A DNA stretch of 64,000 nucleotides from Stappia indica (GTDB taxonomy: Bacteria; Pseudomonadota; Alphaproteobacteria; Rhizobiales; Stappiaceae), in the NCBI RefSeq assembly GCF_009789575.1, contig NZ_CP046908.1:4989001-5053000 (forward strand), in the 5' to 3' direction. Below the pieces are notes generated by a model. The model was not told the DNA's origin and did no database searches. It was given only the letters and a program-made list of their open reading frames with translations. This document shows positions 8,841-17,462 of the stretch, piece after piece. How positions within the stretch are numbered: position 1 is the stretch's first letter; each line of letters begins with the position of its first letter. Both the position numbers and the translations under genes were made by a program.

Positions 8841-10334
8841 TCAGCCGCCGGTCGCGCGCGGCGCCGGCCAATTGCGGTCGCCTTCGGGGATCATGAACAC
8901 CTGGCCGGGATAGATCAGGTCCGGATTGCGGATCTGGTCCTTGTTGGCCTGGTAGATCGTCGTGTAGCGAACGCCTTCGCCATAGCGGCGCTGCGAGATG
9001 GTCCAGAGGTTGTCGCCGGTGCGGATGATCACGCTCGGGATCTGGCGCGTGCCGGCATCGCCGCTGGCGCCCGAGCCTGCGCCCGCTTCGCCGGACAGCG
9101 CCACGGGGCGCAGGATCACGGCCTCCTCCGCCGACTTCTCGAAGGTCACCTCGGCGCGGGCGGTCACCGCCCCGTCGCCGGTGGTCACCTGGTCTGCGCG
9201 CACGGACACTTCGCCGGGCTTCACCTCGCCTTGCGTTTCCAGCAGCCAGCGGCCCTTGGCGTCGGTCTTGGCCTCGCCGACCAGCTGATTGTCGAGATAG
9301 ACGCGCACGTCGCTGTTGGGCTCGCCGGAGCCGGCGACGAAGACCTTCTCGTCTTCTGTTTCCACCGCTTCGACGGTTACCGTCGGCGTTGCCGCATCGG
9401 CTGCCGGCACGGTGTCGGAGGGGGCGTTACCGCCGGTCGCGGCCGGCTGGTCGCTGGAGGCCGGGGCCGCGCGGGTGCCGCCGGCCTGCGGGGCCGCGGC
9501 GACCTGCTGTTCCGCCGCCGGGGCATTGTCGCCGGTGGCCTGCGGCTCGGCTTGCGCCTGGGTCTGCGGGGCCGCGTCCGTCTGCTGGCCTGCTGCAGCG
9601 GCGTCCTGGGACGCCGCTGTGTCGGTCTCCGCGGTCGCGGTGCCGCCCTGCGTGTCCGCAGGGGCGTCTGGTGCGGCAGGTGCGCCGGCATCGGCCACCT
9701 GCTGCGGGGCCGGCTGGGTGTCGCCGGCCGTGCCCGCGTCCGCCACCTGCTGCGGCTTCTGGAGGATCTGCGAGGGTGCGCCGGGCTCGTTGAGCATCAC
9801 CAGGACCTCGCCCTTCGCCGGGTCTTCCGGCACGGAGACGGCCATCGACTGCTGCGATTCGTTTAGCACCTTGCCCTCGGCGTCGCGCGTTTCCAGCGTC
9901 ACCGCATGGGCGCCCGGCTTCAGCGGCTGGTCCAGCACGATGGCGAATTCGCCGGCGGCATTGGCGATGCCGCGGCCGATCACCTCGCCATTGGCGAGCA
10001 GCGCGATGATGGCGCCGGCTTCCGAACGGCCGGCGACGACGGCGGAGCCGTCCGGCTCGACGCGCATCAGGTCGAAGGCAGGGACGGCGGCCAGCCGCTC
10101 CTCGACGGACTTTCCGCCGATATCCGCAGTTTCCTGCGGTGTTTCGCTCGCCTTGGGGTCTTCGGTCTTCGCGGGTGTGTCGGTTTCCGCCGTCTGCGAT
10201 GCCGCATCGCCGGCCTTCGGGGCCTCGGTGGTCTGCGCGGGACCATCGCCCTTCTGCGACAGGTAGTAGCCGGCCGCTCCCGCGCCGGCGAGGCCGAGCA
10301 GGACGAGAACCTGGATGATGAGTTTCTGCGACAT
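8841..10334 (-). CDS. LysM-domain envelope protein with bacterial Ig-like segments
   Basis: A 497-aa protein with one N-terminal membrane anchor (LIIQVLVLLGLAGAGAAGYYL, residues about 4-24), a Thr/Ala/Glu/Gln-rich disordered region, two Ig-like segments (VVAGRSEAGAIIALLANGEVIGRG near 117-140; VFVAGSGEPNSDVRVYLDNQLVGEA near 330-355) and a C-terminal LysM (TGDNLWTISQRRYGEGVRYTTIYQANKDQIRNPDLIYPGQVFMIP, about 440-485). LysM binds peptidoglycan glycan strands, so the protein probably sits between the inner membrane and the wall. No enzymatic domain is seen. It lies convergent to paaR and is probably unrelated to the paa pathway. Confidence 0.82.
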   Translation of the reverse strand: MSQKLIIQVLVLLGLAGAGAAGYYLSQKGDGPAQTTEAPKAGDAASQTAETDTPAKTEDPKASETPQETADIGGKSVEERLAAVPAFDLMRVEPDGSAVVAGRSEAGAIIALLANGEVIGRGIANAAGEFAIVLDQPLKPGAHAVTLETRDAEGKVLNESQQSMAVSVPEDPAKGEVLVMLNEPGAPSQILQKPQQVADAGTAGDTQPAPQQVADAGAPAAPDAPADTQGGTATAETDTAASQDAAAAGQQTDAAPQTQAQAEPQATGDNAPAAEQQVAAAPQAGGTRAAPASSDQPAATGGNAPSDTVPAADAATPTVTVEAVETEDEKVFVAGSGEPNSDVRVYLDNQLVGEAKTDAKGRWLLETQGEVKPGEVSVRADQVTTGDGAVTARAEVTFEKSAEEAVILRPVALSGEAGAGSGASGDAGTRQIPSVIIRTGDNLWTISQRRYGEGVRYTTIYQANKDQIRNPDLIYPGQVFMIPEGDRNWPAPRATGG

Positions 10335-10529
10335 GAAAACCCGCGCTCCCCGCGATTCGCGCCGTGCGGTTACCCCTGCGACACAATATGTGTCAGCGCC
10401 CCCGAAATTCCACCGAATGACTATACGCTAAAGCACGAGCCGGCAAGCAAGCCCGCTGCCTTGCTGTGCGCGCGAGCCGTTGCATCCTGCCGCTTGACCC
10501 CGCCGGCCGCTGACTGCACATCTAGCCCC

Positions 10530-11171
10530 ATGAAACAGGATCTCATGTCACCGTGCGGCGAGGGTGAACCCCGCCGCCTGAAAACCGTTTGCGTCTATTG
10601 CGGCACCGGAGAGGGGGGCGACCCCGCCTATATGGCCGCGGCAGAAGAACTCGGCCGCATGCTCGCCGCCGAAGGCCTTGGCCTCGTCTATGGCGGCGGC
10701 TCCCTCGGCCTGATGGGCGCGGTCGCGCGCTCCGCACTGGAGGCCGGCGGCCATGTCACCGGCGTCATTCCCGCCTTCCTGGAGGAGCGCGAGGTGATGA
10801 TGCAGACGGTCAGCGAACTCGTCGTCACCAAGGATATGCACGAGCGCAAGCGCACCATGTTCGAGCGCGCCGACGGGTTCGTCGCACTGCCCGGCGGCAT
10901 CGGCACGCTGGAAGAGGTGGTCGAGATGCTGACCTGGGGACAGCTCGGCCAGCACTGCAAGCCGGTGGTGCTGGCCGATATCGGCGGCTTCTGGCGGCCG
11001 CTGGTCGACCTGCTCGCGCATATGCGGAGCGAAGGCTTCATCCGGTCCGGCTTCGAGGTCGACTACCGGGTGGCGAACAGCGTTGCCGAGATTCTTCCTG
11101 CCCTGCGCAGGCCGGCCGCAACGGACGAAGGGGCCTTCGAGGCCGGCGTCGCGGACCTCGAACAGCTCTGA
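10530..11171 (+). CDS. LOG-family protein (putative cytokinin riboside 5'-monophosphate phosphoribohydrolase)
   Basis: A 213-aa Rossmann-fold protein with both LOG signatures: VYGGGSLGLMGAVA (about residues 55-68) and PGGIGTLEEV (about 121-130), with the conserved ERKRTMFERAD between them. LOG proteins hydrolyse the N-glycosidic bond of nucleoside 5'-monophosphates; many bacterial members act on AMP or as general nucleotide phosphoribohydrolases. The start ATG at 10530 is used; an in-frame ATG at 10545 is possible. Convergent with the RND gene across a strong terminator. A former label, lysine decarboxylase-like, is misleading for this family. Confidence 0.88.
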   Translation: MKQDLMSPCGEGEPRRLKTVCVYCGTGEGGDPAYMAAAEELGRMLAAEGLGLVYGGGSLGLMGAVARSALEAGGHVTGVIPAFLEEREVMMQTVSELVVTKDMHERKRTMFERADGFVALPGGIGTLEEVVEMLTWGQLGQHCKPVVLADIGGFWRPLVDLLAHMRSEGFIRSGFEVDYRVANSVAEILPALRRPAATDEGAFEAGVADLEQL

Positions 11172-11211
11172 AGGCCGCGCCGCCGGAGCCTCGAACATCG
11201 CCTTGCAAGAA

Positions 11212-11244
11212 GGCCCGCGGGAGGTGTCTCCCGCGGGCCCTTTT
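11212..11244 (+). terminator. Rho-independent terminator after the LOG gene
   Basis: Stem GGCCCGCGGGAG (11212-11223) pairs with CTCCCGCGGGCC (11228-11239) around GTGT and is followed by C and four T. It ends five bases before the convergent RND gene stop and may also help terminate that transcript. Confidence 0.75.
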
Positions 11245-11248
11245 CATG

Positions 11249-14200
11249 TCATTCCGCTGCCTGGGGCAGGGTGCCCGGCGGGACCCTCGGCGGGTCCTTG
11301 CGCGGCCCGATCGAGGTGACGGTGGCGGAGCCCGGTGCGCCGAAGGCGGCCGAAGCCGGCGTTGCCGGAGCCTCCGATGCCGCAACGTGCTGTCTCTCCC
11401 CGAACGCCGTTTCTCCGGGCGTAGTGCCGTCCGCACCGGTGCCCGCATCCGCCTTGCGGTTGCGCCGGCTGGCGAACAGCCGCATCCACACCGTCGGCAA
11501 TGCCAGCATGGTCGGGATGATGATCAGCGTCAGGATCGTCGCGAAGCCGAGGCCGAAGATGATCGCCGTGGAGAGCTGCACCCACCACACCGCGGTGATC
11601 GAGCCGAGCGCGATCACCCGGTTGACGAAGTCGAGGTTGAGCTGCGTCATCATCGGCACCAGGCCGGCAATGGTGGTGATGGTGGTCAGCAGCACCGGCC
11701 GGATGCGCTGCGCCGAGGTCTTCAGCACCGCCTCCACCGGTTCGATCCCGTCTTCCCGGAAGCGGTTGTAGGTGTCGATGAGCACGATGGCGTTGTTCAC
11801 CACGATGCCGGCCAGCGCCACCACGCCCGTACCCGTCATGATGATCGAGAACTTCTGCCCCATCAGCGCCATGCCGAGCAGCACGCCGAAGACCGACATG
11901 ATCACCGTCGAGAGCGTCAGGAAGGTCTGGTAGAAGCTGTTGAACTGGGTCACCAGGATGATGAACATCAGGAACAGCGAGCCCACCATCGCCTTCATCA
12001 GGAATTCGCCGGACTCCTTCTGGTCCTCGTCCGCGCCGCGGAACCGGAAGAACACGGTGTCCGGCCACTGCTGCGTGTCGAGCCAGGCCTGCAGCTCCGC
12101 CACCTTGTCGTTGGCGGTCAGCGGCCGGGTGACGCCGTCGGCGGTGGTGATCGTGTCGGTCATCACCACGTTGGCCTTCACGTCCATCGCATAGAGCCCG
12201 TCGCGGCGGGTGATCGTCGTCACCTTCTGCTGCGGCGCCCGGTCGATGAAGTTGGACAGCGGCACCTGGCCCAGTTCCGTCTGCAGGCGCAGGGAATCGA
12301 ACCGGTCCAGCGTGCGCTCGGCTTCCGGCAGGCGCACGCGGATGTCCACCTCGTCCTCGGAATCGTCCGGGCGGTACTTGCCGATCAGCACGCCGTTGGT
12401 GACCAGCTGCACCATCGCGCCGACCGAGCCGATGCCGGCCTGGAAGCGGCCCGCCTGTTCGCGGTCGATGGTGATCTGCCACTCGATGCCGGGCAGGGGG
12501 CGGCTGTCCTCGCGGTCCTGCAGGCTCTCCATGCTGTCGACATGTTCGCGCACCTTGGCGACGGTTTCCGTCAGCTCCTTGTAGCTGGTCGAGGTGATCT
12601 GCAGTCGCACGTCCTTGCCGGTCGGCGGGCCGCCCTCGATCTCGCGCGTCTCGACGAAGATGCCCGGCAGGTCGGCCGTGCGTTCGCGGATCTCGGCGGC
12701 GATCTGCTTCCAGTTCCGCCGGCAGCAATAGTCGGAGAACTCGAGGTTGATCTGGGCGATCACGTCGGCCGGCTTGTCCTGCACGCCCATCATGCCGCCG
12801 CCGCCACCGCCTCCGGTGGACACCGACATCACGGCATTCTTGATGCCCTTGACGTCGATCACCTCGCGCTCGACGTCGAGCGCCAGGTCCAGCGCCTCAC
12901 GGGCGGAGAAGTTGCCGCGCGCCGAGACCAGAACGATGGCCGAGTTCGGCTCCTCCTCCACGAAGAACTCGACGCCTTGCGAGTTGGCCATGAAGTAGAG
13001 GAAGATGCCGCCCGACAGGGCCACGAGCGCGACCAGCGTGACGACATTGCCGAACGGGGTGCCGGCGCAAAAGCTCAGCAGTCGGACATAGATGCCGGTG
13101 GCGCCGCGGATCTTCGAGGCATCGAACTGCTCGCCCGCCGACAGGAGCTTTGCAGCCTCCTGCTCTTTGGCTGCCGCACGCTGCGCGCGGCGCCGGGAGG
13201 CGGCGACCAGCGGCTTGAGACCGAAATAGGCGAGCACACCGACGGCTAGGCCGATGGCGGCCGCGATAGGCAGCAGCAACCACTGTGGTAGCGGCAGCAG
13301 TCCGGCGACCGCCGGATTGGCGAGCAGCATGGCGACGGCGGCGCCGATCAGCAGGGCCACCAGCCATTCGGCATGGCGCCCGATCCAGGAGATCGCGCCG
13401 GTCATCGCCGCACCCGTCACCGGCAGGAACACCAGCGCGGTCAGCAGCGAGGCGCTGAGCACGATGATCACCATGATCGGCAGGTAGCTCATGAATTCGC
13501 CCGCCACGCCCGGCCACAGCAGCATGGGCAGGAAGGCGGCCAGCGTCGTCGCCGTCGACGAGGTGATCGGCCAGAACATCAGCTTGGAGGCGCGGATATA
13601 GGCCTCCTGCGCGTCCATGCCCTCGGCCATCTTGCGGTCGGCATACTCGACCATGACGATGGCGCCGTCGACCAGCATGCCGACGGTGAGCACGAGGCCG
13701 AACATCACCATCGTGTTCACGGTCATGCCGACCGATTGCAGGATCAGGAAGCCGACCATGAAGGACGCGGGAATGGCGATGCCGACCAGCAGCGCGGACT
13801 TGAAGCCGAGCGCCCAGACGATCACCACCATCACCAGGAAGATCGCGGTCAGGATCGAGGATTCCAGCGAGCCGAGGATCTCGAAGATGTCCTCCGACTT
13901 GTCGAGGATGTAGTCGACGCGGATCGTCTCCGGCCAGTCCCTGGTCGCCGCTTCCACCACCTGACGCACGGCGGCGTTGTTCTCGATGATGTTGGTGCCC
14001 TTGCGCTTGACCACGTCGATGGAGATCGCCGGATGGCCGTTGACGCGGGTGTAGCTGGTCGGGTCCTTGAAGGTGCGGCGGATTTCGGCGATGTCGCCGA
14101 GCGTCACCACGCCTTCGCCGCTCTGCTTGATCGGCAGGGAATAGACGTCTTCCGCGGTTTCGACGAGGCCGGGAACCTTGACGTTGAAGCGGCCCTGGCC

Positions 14201-14860
14201 GTTGTCCAGGAAGCCGGCCGGCACGAGCTGGTTGTTGTTGGACAGCGAGGTCAGCAGTTCCTGCTGGGTGACCTGGTAGGACTCCAGCTTCATGCTGTCG
14301 ATGACGACCTCGAGCAGTTCCTCCCGGTGGCCGGAAAGGTCTGCGTTCAGGACCGTCGGAACCGCTTCGATCTCGTCCTTCAGCCGCCGCGCATGGCGGT
14401 AGAGCGTGCGCTCCGGAACGTCGCCGGACAGCGTCACGAAGATCGTCGGCATCAGGGCGAAATTGGTTTCGGTGATGGTCGGTTCGTCGGCTTCCGCCGG
14501 AATGTCGGCCTTGGCCTGGTCGACCTTGTCGCGGACATCGGCCAGCGCCTTGTCCTTGTCGAAGTCGACGTTGAACTCCAGCACGACGCCGACATGGCCC
14601 TCGGCGGAGACCGTGGTGATCTCCTTGAGGCCGTCGAGGCCGCGCAGGGCGGTCTCCATCGGTCTTGCGATCAGCCGTTCCGCGTCGCCGGGCGAGACGC
14701 CCTGCTGGCTGATCGAGACGTAGAAGACCGGAATGTCGATATCGGGGTCGGCCTCTTTCGGCACGCTGATATAGGCCATGATGCCGGCCGCAACCATCAC
14801 CACCATCAGGGTGAGAACGGTCTTCGGCCGCCGCAGGACCGTCTCGAGCATCGAGATCAT
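11249..14860 (-). CDS. RND-family efflux transporter, inner-membrane pump
   Basis: A 1203-aa AcrB/HAE1-type protein, longer than the usual 1020-1050 residues. The N-terminus has the first transmembrane helix (TVLTLMVVMVAAGIMAYISVP), then porter-domain sequence, TM2-TM6 with GMLVDGAIVMVEYADR (proton-relay Asp region) and a C-terminal block with FGVLLGMALMGQKFSIIMTGTGVVALAGIVVNNAIVLIDTYN. An insertion of roughly 100 residues near 505-620 carries two extra hydrophobic segments and a charged linker. A glycine-rich run (GGGGGGGMM) lies near residue 690-700. It overlaps the membrane-fusion gene by ATGA. Proton-driven export of hydrophobic or amphiphilic compounds is expected; the substrate is unknown. 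Confidence 0.92.
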   Translation of the reverse strand: MISMLETVLRRPKTVLTLMVVMVAAGIMAYISVPKEADPDIDIPVFYVSISQQGVSPGDAERLIARPMETALRGLDGLKEITTVSAEGHVGVVLEFNVDFDKDKALADVRDKVDQAKADIPAEADEPTITETNFALMPTIFVTLSGDVPERTLYRHARRLKDEIEAVPTVLNADLSGHREELLEVVIDSMKLESYQVTQQELLTSLSNNNQLVPAGFLDNGQGRFNVKVPGLVETAEDVYSLPIKQSGEGVVTLGDIAEIRRTFKDPTSYTRVNGHPAISIDVVKRKGTNIIENNAAVRQVVEAATRDWPETIRVDYILDKSEDIFEILGSLESSILTAIFLVMVVIVWALGFKSALLVGIAIPASFMVGFLILQSVGMTVNTMVMFGLVLTVGMLVDGAIVMVEYADRKMAEGMDAQEAYIRASKLMFWPITSSTATTLAAFLPMLLWPGVAGEFMSYLPIMVIIVLSASLLTALVFLPVTGAAMTGAISWIGRHAEWLVALLIGAAVAMLLANPAVAGLLPLPQWLLLPIAAAIGLAVGVLAYFGLKPLVAASRRRAQRAAAKEQEAAKLLSAGEQFDASKIRGATGIYVRLLSFCAGTPFGNVVTLVALVALSGGIFLYFMANSQGVEFFVEEEPNSAIVLVSARGNFSAREALDLALDVEREVIDVKGIKNAVMSVSTGGGGGGGMMGVQDKPADVIAQINLEFSDYCCRRNWKQIAAEIRERTADLPGIFVETREIEGGPPTGKDVRLQITSTSYKELTETVAKVREHVDSMESLQDREDSRPLPGIEWQITIDREQAGRFQAGIGSVGAMVQLVTNGVLIGKYRPDDSEDEVDIRVRLPEAERTLDRFDSLRLQTELGQVPLSNFIDRAPQQKVTTITRRDGLYAMDVKANVVMTDTITTADGVTRPLTANDKVAELQAWLDTQQWPDTVFFRFRGADEDQKESGEFLMKAMVGSLFLMFIILVTQFNSFYQTFLTLSTVIMSVFGVLLGMALMGQKFSIIMTGTGVVALAGIVVNNAIVLIDTYNRFREDGIEPVEAVLKTSAQRIRPVLLTTITTIAGLVPMMTQLNLDFVNRVIALGSITAVWWVQLSTAIIFGLGFATILTLIIIPTMLALPTVWMRLFASRRNRKADAGTGADGTTPGETAFGERQHVAASEAPATPASAAFGAPGSATVTSIGPRKDPPRVPPGTLPQAAE

Positions 14861-15960
14861 TGCGCAGCTCCTGCCATGGTGGCCACCGGTTCGACGGTCT
14901 GGCCGTCGGTCACATAGTCCTGACCGGTCACGATCAGCCGAACCGTGTCCGGCAGCCCGCCAACCCAAAGTCCGTCCTCATCGCCGCCCAGAACCGTCAC
15001 GGGGTGGAAGGCGACGCGGTTCTGCTCGTCCACGGCACGGATGCCGAGCGTGCCGGCATCATTCAGCGTCAGGACGCCGGAGCTGAGCAGATGCGCGCTC
15101 TCTTCGCGAAGCGGAACCCGTGCGGTGGTGGTGACGCCGTCGCGGATCGCACCGTCCTTGTTCTCGATCTCGATCTCCACGCGGAAGGTGCGGGTGGCCG
15201 GGTCGGAGGCCGTCCCGATGTAGCGGATCTTGCCCGTCGCGTTGCCGCCGGTCACCAGCTCCACGTCGGCGTTCTGGCCGATCTCCAGCTTGCTCACGTC
15301 GCGCTCCGACACCTGGCCGATCGCCAGCACCGGGTCCGCATCGATGATGGTGGCGCACACGCCGCCCACCGCCAGCACCGTGCCGGTACTGACCATCGGG
15401 CTCTCGATGATGCCCGGGATCGGCGCCTTGATGATCGTGCGCGACAGTTCCAGCTTCTCTTCTTCGAGCCGGGCGGTTGCCGCATCCATCGCCGCCTTCA
15501 GCGCGGCGACGCGGGTCTGGGCGGTGAACCCCTTCTCGTTGAGCTGCGTTGCGGCGGTAAAGTCGAGTTCCGCCTGGGCGAGCTGGGCCCTGGCGTCGAG
15601 AACCTTGGCCTCGCGCGCGCCCTTGTCGAGCACGCAGAGCACGTCGTCCTTGGCGACCCTGTCGCCCTCCTTGACCCGGCGCTCGGCCACCCGCCCGCTG
15701 GTCTCGGCCCGCACCTCGACCTTGGCGTCGGCCTCGGTGCGGCCGCGGATCACCAGGATCGAGCGACGCGGCTGTGCCGTGATCTCGCGAACGGCGACAC
15801 GGAAGGGCTTTGCCGCGGCTTCCTCGGCGCGCTGCGAGGGGGGAGGCGTTGCGTTTTCCGAGTCGGCCATGCCGCCGGCCACAAAACTGCCCGTCCACAT
15901 CCAGCCCGCAACGCCGGCAACGATGCCGACTGCGAGAACGTGGGAGAAGCGGATCTTCAT
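14857..15960 (-). CDS. RND efflux membrane-fusion (periplasmic adaptor) protein
   Basis: A 367-aa adaptor with an N-terminal anchor (HVLAVGIVAGVAGWMWTGSFVAGG), a biotinyl-lipoyl half-motif VEVRAETSGRVAERRVKEGDRVAKDDVLCVLD (about residues 82-113), an alpha-helical hairpin and the second lipoyl half SRTIIKAPIPGIIESPMVSTGTVLAVG (about 166-192). It would link the RND pump to an outer-membrane channel; no TolC-like gene is nearby. It starts 26 bases after padR and overlaps the pump gene by four bases, so padR-mfp-rnd is very likely one operon. Confidence 0.9.
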   Translation of the reverse strand: MKIRFSHVLAVGIVAGVAGWMWTGSFVAGGMADSENATPPPSQRAEEAAAKPFRVAVREITAQPRRSILVIRGRTEADAKVEVRAETSGRVAERRVKEGDRVAKDDVLCVLDKGAREAKVLDARAQLAQAELDFTAATQLNEKGFTAQTRVAALKAAMDAATARLEEEKLELSRTIIKAPIPGIIESPMVSTGTVLAVGGVCATIIDADPVLAIGQVSERDVSKLEIGQNADVELVTGGNATGKIRYIGTASDPATRTFRVEIEIENKDGAIRDGVTTTARVPLREESAHLLSSGVLTLNDAGTLGIRAVDEQNRVAFHPVTVLGGDEDGLWVGGLPDTVRLIVTGQDYVTDGQTVEPVATMAGAAQ

Positions 15961-15986
15961 TCGGGGTATCTCCGGGCTGTGTTCGC

Positions 15987-16541
15987 TTACTCGGCCGCCT
16001 GGGGGAGGGCGGGGCGGCCGTGCGCTATCTCTTCAAGTCGGTGTCGGTTCGCTTCCAGGAAGCGGATGTCCTCGGTCATGCAGTTGCGCCCGTACTCCAG
16101 GATGAAGCTCGCGGCCGGGCGCTGGTCGCAGGGTTCGGATCCGATCGCTTCCAGCTTGGCCAGTTCCTCGCGCAGGTGCGTCAGACGCCCGTCGATGGCC
16201 TTTGCGATCACCTCCGGCCCGACCATCTCCGCGCACATGGCGACCAGCAGGAACGGCGAGCGGTAGGAGTCGGGTGCCGGCGGCCGGCTGAGGTCGCGGA
16301 CGAACTCGGCGCGGCCGGCCTCGGTGAGGGAATAGACTTTGCGCGACGGCTTGCCGCTCTGGGCCTCCTCGCGCACGGTGACGAGCCCTTCGGCCTCCAG
16401 CCGGGCGAGCGCAGGGTAGATCGAGCCGAAGCTGGCATCGACGAAATAGCTGTACTTGCCTTCGGTCGAGAGCTTGCGGATCTCATAACCCGTGGCGTCT
16501 CCGAAATTGAGGATTGCAAGGCACAGTGTTCTGACGCTCAT
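15987..16541 (-). CDS. PadR-family transcriptional regulator of the efflux operon
   Basis: The 184-aa product has the PadR winged helix at its N-terminus (MSVRTLCLAILNFGDATGYEIRKLSTEGKYSYFVDASFGSIYPALARLEAEGLVTVREE) and a C-terminal helical dimerisation domain. PadR proteins often repress a linked efflux or detoxification operon and lose DNA binding on ligand contact. The ATG at 16541 is preceded by GGAAGGAAACC. It is first gene of padR-mfp-rnd, and a cluster of AT-rich palindromes lies about 180 bp upstream. Specific ligand unknown. Confidence 0.87.
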   Translation of the reverse strand: MSVRTLCLAILNFGDATGYEIRKLSTEGKYSYFVDASFGSIYPALARLEAEGLVTVREEAQSGKPSRKVYSLTEAGRAEFVRDLSRPPAPDSYRSPFLLVAMCAEMVGPEVIAKAIDGRLTHLREELAKLEAIGSEPCDQRPAASFILEYGRNCMTEDIRFLEANRHRLEEIAHGRPALPQAAE

Positions 16542-16719
16542 TTTCGGTTTCCTTCCGCCCTCGCCGGGAGTGTCGGCCCGTCGTCCTGCCGGTGGCGGAC
16601 GATCTTGTTGTCTGGCCGCACGGGTCGCCTTCGCGCTCCGGTTTTCCTCGCATGTCCGTCCCGACCGTGCTTGCGCTTTTCCCCTTTTGAGGAAACCTGC
16701 TGGCTGCGGACAATGCCGG

Positions 16720-16779
16720 TTCGATATATTCTCGATTGACGATATATCGGTTCGATATACTTCCGCCTTATATAGGCGG
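16720..16779. promoter_or_regulatory. Palindrome cluster upstream of padR (candidate PadR operator)
   Basis: In the 445-bp gap between padR and the plus-strand gene at 16987 there are two direct copies of TTCGATATA (16720-16728 and 16751-16759), a perfect CGATATATCG (16740-16749) between them, and CCGCCT-TATAT-AGGCGG (16763-16779). The AT content is unlike the surroundings. An autoregulatory PadR site is the simplest reading. The remaining gap shows no other clear signal. Confidence 0.5.
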
Positions 16780-16986
16780 CGGGTCCTGCTGCACAAGCGG
16801 TTCTGAGCGGTTTTTCGCAGCCTGCAGCTTTTTTCATCAACTGGAAGCGCGACGCCCCGAGCCGCCTGCGGCAGTCGACCGCGTGGACATTTTCCGCGGC
16901 TGCGCCATCTTCTCGTGAGACTGGCTTACAAAGGCGCCGGATATATGGTCCGACAGCCTTTACGCCTCGAGCGAGGGTGCGGATCC

Positions 16987-17367
16987 ATGACCAAGCTGCA
17001 AGACAAGCATTCCTCCCCTCGGCCCGGCGGCATCTCCCGCCTGCTGGCCCAGCCGTTTTTCCGTCTTTTGGCCATCAACTGGCTGATCGGCGCCTTTGCT
17101 GCCGGGCTCGTGCTCGGCGGGCTGATGTGGCTCGACACCGGCGGCCTGCGCAGCCTGATCCTTGCCTCCGACCAGCCCTGGCTGCCTGTCGCGGTGCTGC
17201 TTGCCGGGTTGATGATCACCCTGTGCTCGGCCGCCATGGGCGCGGCGATCATGGCACTGCCGTCCGAGCCGGGCGATCACGGCGGACGACGCGCGCGCGG
17301 CGAGACCCAAGTCGCGCTGGAGCCGGCACTTGTCCCGGTTCCCGTGCGGGTGCGCGAGCGCATCTGA
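16987..17367 (+). CDS. Small two-helix membrane protein of unknown function
   Basis: A 126-aa predicted protein with two hydrophobic segments (LLAINWLIGAFAAGLVLGGLMWL, about residues 27-49, and WLPVAVLLAGLMITLCSAAMGAAIMAL, about 65-91), a basic N-terminus and a charged C-terminal tail. I do not recognise a named family, although similar short inner-membrane proteins occur in Hyphomicrobiales. The ATG at 16987 was chosen over one at 16945 because GAGGG lies about ten bases upstream. It precedes puuE by 95 bp. Confidence 0.6.
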   Translation: MTKLQDKHSSPRPGGISRLLAQPFFRLLAINWLIGAFAAGLVLGGLMWLDTGGLRSLILASDQPWLPVAVLLAGLMITLCSAAMGAAIMALPSEPGDHGGRRARGETQVALEPALVPVPVRVRERI

Positions 17368-17462
17368 CGCGAAGGCCTTGCATCGGCGCACGCTTTTGGG
17401 TTTCCTCCGGCCTTGAGCAGCCCGCTTCGGGCCTGGTCCCCCTCGTGCAACGGACGGTCCCC

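Noticed and set aside
10589-14917. Long plus-strand open frames antisense to the RND pump
   Set aside because: No domain or ribosome site; the RND frame is intact through the whole stretch.
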